DNA of 40,375 bases. Source: a virus. Below the pieces are notes generated by a model. That model made no database searches. It worked only from the letters and a program-made list of their open reading frames with translations, and was not told the DNA's origin. The DNA is taken from positions 1 through 40,375 of the IMG/VR virus record IMGVR_UViG_3300021964_000169. One strand, given 5' to 3'. A program made the position numbers and the translations under genes. The first letter of the stretch is position 1; each line of letters starts with the position of its first letter. This document shows, in pieces, positions 15,670 through 23,985 of the stretch.

Positions 15670-17082
15670 ATGGCTGGAGAATTTACTGGGAGCGCAACTG
15701 CTCTCGCACACTTAACCCCACGACCTGTTAAAGGATTGTTTGGCGACAATTACTTAGCTGTCGGGGACCTAGACTTTACGCAACAATTTTTGCCTGAAGT
15801 TTACGAAAAAGAAGTAGAACGATATGGAAATCGTACTATCTCTGGATTCCTACGTATGGTAGGCGCGGAAATGCCTATGGCATCTGACGTAATTACTTGG
15901 TCTGAACAAGGACGTTTACACATCGCTTATGACGACGCGGCAGTGGCATCAGCTACTACGCTAACATTACCTGCTGGCCACTTGATTGGCAAAGGAATGA
16001 CACTTGTTGTTTCTAAAGGTTTTGATACTCAAAAAGCATATGTACAAGACGTAGTTGGTCAAACTGTAACTGTAGATACTTATGGCGACGCATCAGGATT
16101 AACTATCACTGGAAGCGACGTAAAAGTATTTGTATACGGTTCTGAGTATGCTAAAGGAACATCGCAAGCTGGTAATTCAGTTGATGCTTCTTTCACAACT
16201 TTCAACAACAAACCAATTATTCTTAGAGATAAGTATAATGTAAATGGTTCTGATGTTGCTCAAATTGGTTGGGTAGAAGTAACTACTGAAGCTGGAACTT
16301 CTGGATACCTTTGGTATTTGAAGTCTGAGCACGAAGCACGTATTCGTTTCGAGGATCAACTTGAAATGGCTATGGTTGAAGCGGAAAAATCAACAGATGG
16401 TGCAGGCAATGTACGTGATATTGCTGCTGCTGCTGGATTTGGCGGTGGTGCAAATGTTACTGGATCTGAAGGTCTATTTGCTGCCCTAGAAGATAGAGGA
16501 CTAGTTTATGCTGACTCTGCATTTGGTGGTGCTGACGGCCTTGCTGACTTTGATACTATTTTAGCTGAGCTAGACAAACAAGGTGCGATTGAAGAAAACA
16601 TGCTTTTCTTGGATCGTGGTACTTCTTTGGCTATCGATAACATGCTAGCTGCTCAAAATTCTTATGGAGCTGGCGGTACATCTTACGGTGTATTCGACAA
16701 TTCAGAAGACATGGCGCTAAACCTTGGATTCTCAGGATTCCGAAGAGGTTCTTACGATTTCTACAAAACTGACTGGAAATATCTAAACGATGCTACAACT
16801 CGTGGATTAGTTGCAGATGTTGAAGGTGTATTAGTTCCTGCTGGAACTTCTACGGTTTACGATCAGCAACTCGGAAAGAACATTTCTCGACCATTCCTAC
16901 ACATCCGCTACAGAGCTTCTGAGGCTGATGACCGTAGATTGAAGTCTTGGGTAACTGGATCAGTTGGAGGTAACTATACTTCTGACGCTGATGAAATGAA
17001 TGTACACTTCTTGTCAGAGAGAGCGTTGTGTGTTCAAGCTGCAAATAACTTCGTATTATTGAAGGCTATTGCACCAGTATAG
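15670..17082 (+). CDS. Major capsid protein
   Basis: 470 aa following the scaffold-like gene. The N-terminus (LAHLTPRPVKGLFGDNYLAV, DFTQQFLPEVYEKEVERYGN) resembles capsid proteins of marine flavophages from memory. An HK97-type fold is expected but cannot be shown by eye. Codon choice is unlike neighbouring genes: by my hand count Phe is about half TTC, and Arg is often CGT, whereas portal and connector genes use mostly TTT and AGA. This fits very high expression. It is followed by a 79 bp gap containing a hairpin (17100-17124). The leader reads ATTAAAAATTAAAAAAAATG with no Shine-Dalgarno. Confidence 0.85.
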   Translation: MAGEFTGSATALAHLTPRPVKGLFGDNYLAVGDLDFTQQFLPEVYEKEVERYGNRTISGFLRMVGAEMPMASDVITWSEQGRLHIAYDDAAVASATTLTLPAGHLIGKGMTLVVSKGFDTQKAYVQDVVGQTVTVDTYGDASGLTITGSDVKVFVYGSEYAKGTSQAGNSVDASFTTFNNKPIILRDKYNVNGSDVAQIGWVEVTTEAGTSGYLWYLKSEHEARIRFEDQLEMAMVEAEKSTDGAGNVRDIAAAAGFGGGANVTGSEGLFAALEDRGLVYADSAFGGADGLADFDTILAELDKQGAIEENMLFLDRGTSLAIDNMLAAQNSYGAGGTSYGVFDNSEDMALNLGFSGFRRGSYDFYKTDWKYLNDATTRGLVADVEGVLVPAGTSTVYDQQLGKNISRPFLHIRYRASEADDRRLKSWVTGSVGGNYTSDADEMNVHFLSERALCVQAANNFVLLKAIAPV

Positions 17083-17099
17083 TAAATTAATGTAATTGT

Positions 17100-17124
17100 T
17101 ACCCTCGTTGTATTAACGGGGGTA
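17100..17124 (+). terminator. Hairpin after the major capsid gene
   Basis: Stem TACCCTCG / CGGGGGTA (8 bp with one G-U) around the loop TTGTATTAA, 17 bp after the capsid stop. It is not followed by a clear T-run, so it may be a weak terminator or an mRNA 3'-end stabiliser or processing site that raises capsid transcript levels relative to downstream genes. Confidence 0.5.
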
Positions 17125-17161
17125 GCCATTACTCTTATCAATTATTTAATTATATTATATC

Positions 17162-17932
17162 ATGTCAAAGAAAAAAGAATCCCCAGTTTTGGATAACTCT
17201 TGGGAAATAAAAGATAGATTATATACGCTTAAAAATAACAAGCGTCCATTAGTATTCACAGTACCATCTAAGCATACTGCAAAAAAGCCATTGCTTTATT
17301 TTGATGCAGAAAAAGGATACCAACGGGAATTAAAATATGCTACTAATCAGCCATCTCCATTTGTTGAAGAGCAAAAAGGCGTAGCTACATTGGGGCGTAT
17401 TGTTTTTAGAGACGGAGCTTTAACCGTTAAAAAAGAAAATCAAGTTTTACAAAAACTATTATCATTATATCATCCCTGGAGCGACAGCGTTTGGGAAGAA
17501 TACAAACCTCAGCAACAAGCGGCCAGCCAGTTAGATTGGATTGAAGCTGAAATTACAGCCTTGAATTTAGCTAAGTCACTCGACATAGATCAAATGGAGG
17601 CTATACTAAGAGTACAGTTTGGGTCTAAAGTAAATGAATTATCAAGCAGTGAATTAAAGCGTGATGGTTTAATATTTGCAAAAAGAAACCCAATACTTTT
17701 TGTTGAGTTAGCAGAAGATGATAATGTTCAATTAAGAAACTTTGGTATCAAAGCTACTGAAAGCGGCATAATAAAATTATCGCAAGACCAAAGAACATTT
17801 ACATATGGTGATGGCGATAGAAAACTTATGACTGTTCCTTTTGACGAAAACCCATATTCTGCATTAGCAGCGTGGTTTAAAACAGATGAAGGTGTTGAAG
17901 TTTATAAAGCAATTGAAAAAAGACTTAAATAG
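17162..17932 (+). CDS. Capsid-proximal virion protein, function unknown
   Basis: 256 aa between capsid and connector genes. Features: KPLLYFDAEKGYQRELKYAT near the N-terminus, DGALTVKKENQVLQKLLSLYHP at about 85-105, helix DWIEAEITALNLAKSLDIDQ, then SSSELKRDGLIFAKRNPILF and a NFGIKATESGIIKLSQDQRT segment. I recall proteins with the same order of segments in marine flavophages in the same gene position. It could be a head-decoration, head-completion or auxiliary capsid protein. No catalytic motif is seen. It is bracketed by hairpins (17100 and 17946), suggesting a mRNA unit of its own. Confidence 0.6.
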   Translation: MSKKKESPVLDNSWEIKDRLYTLKNNKRPLVFTVPSKHTAKKPLLYFDAEKGYQRELKYATNQPSPFVEEQKGVATLGRIVFRDGALTVKKENQVLQKLLSLYHPWSDSVWEEYKPQQQAASQLDWIEAEITALNLAKSLDIDQMEAILRVQFGSKVNELSSSELKRDGLIFAKRNPILFVELAEDDNVQLRNFGIKATESGIIKLSQDQRTFTYGDGDRKLMTVPFDENPYSALAAWFKTDEGVEVYKAIEKRLK

Positions 17933-17945
17933 TCACTCATAGTGG

Positions 17946-17970
17946 TTGGGCCATCTTATGGGTGGCCTAA
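17946..17970 (+). terminator. Hairpin before the connector genes
   Basis: Stem TTGGGCCATC / GGTGGCCTAA (10 bp including two G-U pairs) with a short loop TTATG, 13 bp after the preceding stop and 19 bp before the next ATG. No T-run follows (ATTACTATAAATAAAAAAATATG). It is a candidate partial terminator or RNA-processing site. Confidence 0.45.
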
Positions 17971-17989
17971 TTACTATAAATAAAAAAAT

Positions 17990-18775
17990 ATGAGCGTAAG
18001 TATAGATACTGTTTATCAAAGAGTATTAGGCATACTCAATAAAGAACAACGAGGGTATGTTACGCCTCAGGAATTTAATTTGTTTGCAAATCAAGCTCAA
18101 TTAGATTTGTTTGAGCAATATTTTTATGATATAAATCAATTTGGTAGAATACCAGGCAATGATACGGAGTACTCCGACATGCTGGACCTGCTAAACAAGA
18201 AAATAGCAATATTTGAAACTCAAGGCGATTTAACATATGACGACACAAATAATCGCTTTCCACTACCTACAGATATGTATAGGCTTGGCACTGTTATATT
18301 TACTAATACAACAACAAGGGATCTTTACCCGTCGCCAACTCAGGAAGCAAACTTTCCACAAAACAATCCTACTATATACAGACAAACTCTTAATGAAGAC
18401 ATTGAAGCGGAGCGTATAAACGGCAATGAATTTTTATATATTAATTCTTCACCATTAACAAAGCCTAAAAATACAAGGCCAATATACGTAGCTAAAAACG
18501 GCGCTATAAATGTATACGGTAATACCGAATTAACTTCCGCTGTAAAGTGTAATTATATACGTAAGCCAGCCAAAGTTGAATGGAAATATCAAATGGTTTA
18601 TGGCGAAGCATTATACGACGCTACTTACTCCCAAGACTTCCAGTTACATCCTTCAGAAGAAACTGAGCTTGTAATAAAAGTGCTAGAATTCGCTGGGTTA
18701 GTTGTTAAAGATATAGAGATGTATCAAATAGCGGCTGGCGAAGAAATTAGAAATACACAACAAGAAAAAGTATAA
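17990..18775 (+). CDS. Head-tail connector / adaptor protein
   Basis: 261 aa. The N-terminal helical region (TVYQRVLGILNKEQRGYVTP, QEFNLFANQAQLDLFEQYFY) is followed by a beta-rich middle and a helical end (ETELVIKVLEFAGLVVKDIE). I recall this pattern as a conserved structural protein next to capsid and tail genes in crAss-like and marine flavophages, where such proteins form rings below the portal. Position between the capsid-proximal protein and a second connector-like gene agrees. Exact ring assignment is not possible from sequence alone. Confidence 0.65.
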   Translation: MSVSIDTVYQRVLGILNKEQRGYVTPQEFNLFANQAQLDLFEQYFYDINQFGRIPGNDTEYSDMLDLLNKKIAIFETQGDLTYDDTNNRFPLPTDMYRLGTVIFTNTTTRDLYPSPTQEANFPQNNPTIYRQTLNEDIEAERINGNEFLYINSSPLTKPKNTRPIYVAKNGAINVYGNTELTSAVKCNYIRKPAKVEWKYQMVYGEALYDATYSQDFQLHPSEETELVIKVLEFAGLVVKDIEMYQIAAGEEIRNTQQEKV

Positions 18776-18778
18776 TAG

Positions 18779-19699
18779 ATGGGTTTACTATATCAAAATA
18801 ACGAACAATACTACTTAGGCCCAGATGGCATATGGAATAGTTATGATGAAAACTACGGTGACTATCAAGCTGTTTCCATAAAAGACATTATAAATAATTT
18901 TATAATATCTTACGTTGGTCAAGATAAGCTTATAAGCAAGATAAAAAGAACTGATGTAGCTTTCCACGCACAACGCGGGCTGGCTGAAATGAGTTTTGAC
19001 ATATTACCATCTGCAAAATGGATTGAGGTTGAAGTAGGGCCAACACTGTATGTACCATTGCCACAAGATTTTGTGGGCTATGTAAAAGTAGCGATGACTG
19101 ATGAATCTGGTATAGAAAGAATATTATATCCAGCAAGAAAGACAGGTGATCCCGTTCCTTATATACAAGATAACGAATATGAATATATATTTGATGAGCA
19201 AAGTAGAGAAATTGTAACAGCGACACCGTCTGAAACATTCAAAAGATTTAGAAGATCAGAAAGATCCGGCAGCACGCCAGAAACAGATTTTCAAAATATG
19301 AACAATGCTGATCTTATCCAAGGCGCGTCTTTAGGGCGGAGATACGGATTAGACCCTGAGCACTCACAAAGTAATGGTGTATTTTTTATAGACCCCGTAA
19401 GAGGAGTTATGCACTTTAGTTCAAACATAGTAGGTCAAATAATTACAATAAAGTATATATCAGACGGGCTGGCAACAGACGACGAAAGTAAAATACATAA
19501 GTTTGCAGAAGAGGCTTTGTATAAATATATAGCTTATGCTATTCTATCCACTAGGCCGCAAACACCCGAGTACATAGTGCAACGTTACAAGAAAGAAGCA
19601 AGAGCATCAAAACGTAACGCAAAACTAAGGTTATCAAACATTAAATTAGAAGAAATAACGCAAGTTATGCGTGGTAAATCTAAGCAAATAAAACACTAA
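18779..19699 (+). CDS. Head-tail connector / tail ring protein
   Basis: 306 aa, starting 3 bp after the previous stop. N-terminal part: SIKDIINNFIISYVGQDKLI and HAQRGLAEMSFDILPSAKWI, then a beta strand pair VEVGPTLYVPLPQDFVGYVK typical of gp4-like and tail-tubular connectors. The C-terminal helices are KFAEEALYKYIAYAILSTRP and RNAKLRLSNIKLEEITQVMR, ending GKSKQIKH. The C-terminal block is, from memory, a strongly conserved feature of connector proteins in crAss-like and flavophage genomes. It probably forms a dodecameric ring between portal and nozzle. No enzymatic motif. Confidence 0.7.
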   Translation: MGLLYQNNEQYYLGPDGIWNSYDENYGDYQAVSIKDIINNFIISYVGQDKLISKIKRTDVAFHAQRGLAEMSFDILPSAKWIEVEVGPTLYVPLPQDFVGYVKVAMTDESGIERILYPARKTGDPVPYIQDNEYEYIFDEQSREIVTATPSETFKRFRRSERSGSTPETDFQNMNNADLIQGASLGRRYGLDPEHSQSNGVFFIDPVRGVMHFSSNIVGQIITIKYISDGLATDDESKIHKFAEEALYKYIAYAILSTRPQTPEYIVQRYKKEARASKRNAKLRLSNIKLEEITQVMRGKSKQIKH

Positions 19700-19702
19700 A
19701 AT

Positions 19703-22700
19703 ATGCCTGAAGTTGTAAGAACCTTCCAATTAGGGAAGATGAATACAGATCTTGATGAAAGGCTTGTTCCAAACGGCGAGTATAGAGACGCTTTAAATAT
19801 ACAAGTGTCAAGCTCAAATGCAGCTGATGAAGGAGCGGTCGAAAACATTGAAGGAAATGCTGAAGTAAGGAATAAAACTTACAGCTTGGTAACAGGTATG
19901 AGTACACTTTGGCCTAATGATTTTTTACCACCAGACGCTACTTGTGTCGGTATTATTGCTGATAATACCACGGAAAAAATATATTGGTTTATATCCGCTA
20001 GGATAGATGATGGCCTTACTAATGTTCCAATTAGTGCTATTGCTGAATATGATCAAACAACAAAAGTTATATCGCCTATATTGGTAGACACTGCAGATGT
20101 GTTAAAATTTGATAAAGATAGGTTAATAACAGGCATAAATGTCATGGAGGGTATATTGTTTTTTACAGACAATCACACCGAGCCTAAACAAATTGATATA
20201 AATTTATTTAAAAATTCTGCGCCAAATTTTACAACGCATTCACAAATATACGGTAGAGATTTTATAGAGCAGGATATTACTGTAATTAAAAAATCGCCTT
20301 TAACGGCACCAAGTATAGAGTTGCTTACTTCTTTTAGAGATGAGCCCACTAATTTTACGTTTAGTTATGACTTTTTAACTACAGATAGTTTGGGCAATAT
20401 AATAGCTTTACCTGTTGGCACAGCAATTACAGTTAATAGTAATATTATACCAAATCTAAGAGAAGGCGATACGGTTGAAATAACAGCAACCGACACAGAC
20501 CCAGCAACGGGTGAATCAATAGACATACAAATAAGGCTGCAAGTTTCAGCCGATGTGTTTACAACGTCATTTACCATGGTTGTTGCTAATCAACCCGAAA
20601 ATGTACCGTCGGGAACATTGTTATGGGCGGCTGATTTAGTGGAGCCACCGGGTGTTTTTCAATTTGAATTTGTAAGATTTGCTTATAGATGGAAATATAA
20701 TAATAATCAATACTCAGCTTTTTCTCCTTTTAGCGAGGTTGCTTTTAAGCCGGGTGATTACGAGTGGAATACTTTAAAGGGGTTTAATTTAGGTATGGTA
20801 AACCAAATTAAAAAACTTATTTTAAGCGGTTTTGAAGAGCCACCTTCGGATGTAACAGATATTGAAATATTATATAAAAATGACCAAAGCAATAGTATAT
20901 ATTCTGTTGACAATATAAAAGATTATAACACAGAATATGAGCTAGATACAGAACTAATATTTAAGCAAATAGAAGCTAATCAAATATTAAGACCATGGGA
21001 TAATGTTCCTAGATATTCTTTAGGCCAAGAAATTAGCGCTAATAGATTAGTATATGGCAACTATGTGCAAAACTACGATATGGGATTTGAGCCCATGCCT
21101 CGGTTGCAAGTCCTAGCTGGCAGCGAAGAGTTTGGTGAAAACGTCCCAAAACCTTCGATAAAAACATTAAGAACATATCAATTAGGTATTGTATATCAGG
21201 ATAAGTACGGTAGGCAATCACCTGTATTTTCTTCAGAAAATGCTTCGGCGGCGCTTGACAAAGAGTATGCTGTTGATCAAATGTTTCTTAATGCCACCAT
21301 GCAAAGTAATCCTCCTTCCTGGGCTACACATTTTAAATATTTTATAAAAGACGCGGCTGGGCCATACTACAATTTAGCAATGGACCGCTATTATTTAGCT
21401 GAAGATGGTAATGTTTGGATAAGCTTTCCGTCTGCAGATAGGAATAAAGTAACAGAAGAAACTTTTTTAATACTTAAGAAAAGACACAGCAGTACTGACC
21501 CGGTGACAGATGAAGCTAGATTTAAAATTATAGCTATATCTAATGAAGCTCCTTTATTTTTAAAAATACGGAAAGTGCAGGTTGGCAATTCCTCACTATT
21601 AGATGGTTTCAATGATGGCTCCGGAACATATAGTTATTTGCCACAGCCAGACTTTGTTACTTTTGACTTTAAAAAATCTACTTGGGAAGAGGCTGGTTTG
21701 GAAGGCACAGAAACTAAGTCCGGTTTAGTTGTGCAGTTTTCATCTTCAAATGAAAAATCAGACCAATATGATATTGCATCTATATCGTTAGTTAATAATC
21801 CAGATAGATATAGAATTCAAGTCGAAGGCAGATTTCAAGATGATATTGAAGATGTTGTTGGAACGGTGGACGCACCTAAAACAGGTGTTGGATTTTCAAT
21901 TTTTCAGAAAAAAGAAGAAAACAAACCTGAATTTGAAGGAAGGTTTTTTGTTAAATTATTTAGAAATAACGATTTAAATAATAATATATTAACACAAGAT
22001 AACCCTGAAAATTTTTCTATACAGTCCGTAATTAGAGAGGTCAGAAATACAAGAGTATTAGCGTATAACGCATATGATCATTGGAGATATGGCAGCGGTG
22101 GCGTTAGAGGGGGTTGGCAAATTGATAACTCTAATGTCTATAGACCAAGCGACGCGCCTGATCCTGGCTACGGGGTTAAAGTAGGGGCAACTAAAATAAC
22201 AATATCTTATCATGGAGAAAGATTTAGCGGCTTAGGTAACACCAGCGGTACTTCTCAATACGCTACATTCGTATCTGCGCTTAAAGAGCCCGGTGCTAAA
22301 CTAAGATTTGCAGACGACCCAGACCAAACCGTTTATACAACTACAAATGTTAAGCTGTATGGTATTAGAAACTTTGACAAAAGTTGGTCGCGCGACAGTA
22401 ATTGGAGTTCAAATAAAAGATCTAGATTTGATTTAACTTTAGATAAACCAATTGTGTGGTCGCCAGAACCAGGGATGCCGTTAAATGCGCGTAGAAACAA
22501 TCAAAGTACCGCCACTACTTCTATCGAACTTCTAAGCGCTTTTACAGAAGAGTCTGCTTTTACAAGTGATAATCCAGCTATATTTGAAACGGAACCAAAA
22601 GAAACGGCTGATTTAGATATTTACTGGGAAGCAAGTAATGCTTTGCCTGTAAGTGAGCATGGCAACCCCGTGCAATTATCTTATTTTAATTCTTTTAATT

Positions 22701-23980
22701 TTGGGAATGGGGTAGAGTCTAATCGAATAAGAGATGATTTTAATTCACCAACAATAGCAAAAGGGGTAAAAGCGTCAGCGCCTCTTGACGAGCCTTATGA
22801 GCAAGAACACAGGGGAAGCGGGTTAATATTCTCGCAAATATTTAACTCTAGGGCTGGTATAAACAGACTTAATCAGTTTATACAAGCATTACCTATAACT
22901 AAAGATTTAAATCCTTTATATGGCTCTATTCAAAAGTTATATTCAAGATCTAAAGACGGCGATTTAATAACATTATGTGAAGATAAGTCTTTAAAAATAT
23001 TAGCTAACAAAGACGCTTTATTTGAAGCAAATGGCAACGCGCAATTAGTAAGCAATAATAAAGTATTAGGCCAAGCCGTTCCGTATAATGGGGAATTTGG
23101 TATAAGTAAAAATCCAGAGTCGTTTGTTCAATATGGATTTAGGTCATATTATACAGATAAAAACAGAGGGGTTGTATTAAGACTATCTGGTGATGGGCTG
23201 GAAGAAATATCAAGGTATGGCATGGGTGATTTCTTTTCTGATAACCTAGCTAATACAGATAAAATAATTGGAAGTTTTGACAGCTCAAAAGGGACATATA
23301 ATTTAACATTGGATTTAACCGATGAGTGGTTAAATAAAACTGGTGATTCTAAAACTACCATATCGTTTAAAGAATCTATGAATGGATGGGAATCGCGTAA
23401 ATCATTTATACTTGAAAATGCGGTTACTTTAAATAATATATACTACTCAATAAAAGCCGGAAGAATTTGGCAGCACGAAGCTAACCCGTTATATAATAAT
23501 TTTTATGGTGTACAATATAACAGCTCATTAACTTTAATAGAAAACACACAGCCAACAACAGTAAAAGGTTATAAAACGATTAACTACGCTGGCTCACAAG
23601 CAAAAGAATATTTTTATTTAGCTAGTGGCAAAGGTAATGAAAGATTTTCTATACAACAAATACAGGCAAATAATTTAACGCCTGTTCAACAAAATGACAT
23701 AGACGGTTGGTATGTTGAAAGTATAAAAACAGATTTACAAGAAGGCACAGTTGATTATTTTGTAAACAAAGAAGGCAAGTGGTTTAACAATATAAAAGGC
23801 ATACCGACTTATTTTAATACAAACGCAGATACAAATGTAGATTCGCAAGAGTTTACTGTTCAAGGTATAGGGCGGGCTGATGAAATTATTGCGCCACCTG
23901 TAACTGAGTTTGATGTTAATATATTTGTAGACCAAAGTTGTTCACAGGAAATACCACCACTAACAGCCGAAATACCTTAA
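19703..23980 (+). CDS. Tail nozzle / stabilisation (muzzle-type) protein
   Basis: 1425 aa, beta-rich throughout with no transmembrane segment. Near the N-terminus it has GKMNTDLDERLVPNGEYRDA followed by LNIQVSSS, a block I recall as characteristic of the large tail stabilisation/nozzle proteins (P22 gp10-like, T7 gp12-like, crAss muzzle) of Bacteroidota phages. Later regions alternate beta-propeller-like and insert segments (for example GSIQKLYSRSKDGDLITLCE, DKSLKILANKDALFE and SDNLANTDKIIGSFDSSKGT). It should form the hexameric tube that ends the short tail and carries the fibres. It starts 3 bp after the connector stop. It is the main argument for a podovirus-like virion, as no tape-measure or sheath gene is visible. 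Confidence 0.75.
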   Translation: MPEVVRTFQLGKMNTDLDERLVPNGEYRDALNIQVSSSNAADEGAVENIEGNAEVRNKTYSLVTGMSTLWPNDFLPPDATCVGIIADNTTEKIYWFISARIDDGLTNVPISAIAEYDQTTKVISPILVDTADVLKFDKDRLITGINVMEGILFFTDNHTEPKQIDINLFKNSAPNFTTHSQIYGRDFIEQDITVIKKSPLTAPSIELLTSFRDEPTNFTFSYDFLTTDSLGNIIALPVGTAITVNSNIIPNLREGDTVEITATDTDPATGESIDIQIRLQVSADVFTTSFTMVVANQPENVPSGTLLWAADLVEPPGVFQFEFVRFAYRWKYNNNQYSAFSPFSEVAFKPGDYEWNTLKGFNLGMVNQIKKLILSGFEEPPSDVTDIEILYKNDQSNSIYSVDNIKDYNTEYELDTELIFKQIEANQILRPWDNVPRYSLGQEISANRLVYGNYVQNYDMGFEPMPRLQVLAGSEEFGENVPKPSIKTLRTYQLGIVYQDKYGRQSPVFSSENASAALDKEYAVDQMFLNATMQSNPPSWATHFKYFIKDAAGPYYNLAMDRYYLAEDGNVWISFPSADRNKVTEETFLILKKRHSSTDPVTDEARFKIIAISNEAPLFLKIRKVQVGNSSLLDGFNDGSGTYSYLPQPDFVTFDFKKSTWEEAGLEGTETKSGLVVQFSSSNEKSDQYDIASISLVNNPDRYRIQVEGRFQDDIEDVVGTVDAPKTGVGFSIFQKKEENKPEFEGRFFVKLFRNNDLNNNILTQDNPENFSIQSVIREVRNTRVLAYNAYDHWRYGSGGVRGGWQIDNSNVYRPSDAPDPGYGVKVGATKITISYHGERFSGLGNTSGTSQYATFVSALKEPGAKLRFADDPDQTVYTTTNVKLYGIRNFDKSWSRDSNWSSNKRSRFDLTLDKPIVWSPEPGMPLNARRNNQSTATTSIELLSAFTEESAFTSDNPAIFETEPKETADLDIYWEASNALPVSEHGNPVQLSYFNSFNFGNGVESNRIRDDFNSPTIAKGVKASAPLDEPYEQEHRGSGLIFSQIFNSRAGINRLNQFIQALPITKDLNPLYGSIQKLYSRSKDGDLITLCEDKSLKILANKDALFEANGNAQLVSNNKVLGQAVPYNGEFGISKNPESFVQYGFRSYYTDKNRGVVLRLSGDGLEEISRYGMGDFFSDNLANTDKIIGSFDSSKGTYNLTLDLTDEWLNKTGDSKTTISFKESMNGWESRKSFILENAVTLNNIYYSIKAGRIWQHEANPLYNNFYGVQYNSSLTLIENTQPTTVKGYKTINYAGSQAKEYFYLASGKGNERFSIQQIQANNLTPVQQNDIDGWYVESIKTDLQEGTVDYFVNKEGKWFNNIKGIPTYFNTNADTNVDSQEFTVQGIGRADEIIAPPVTEFDVNIFVDQSCSQEIPPLTAEIP

Positions 23981-23985
23981 TAAAT

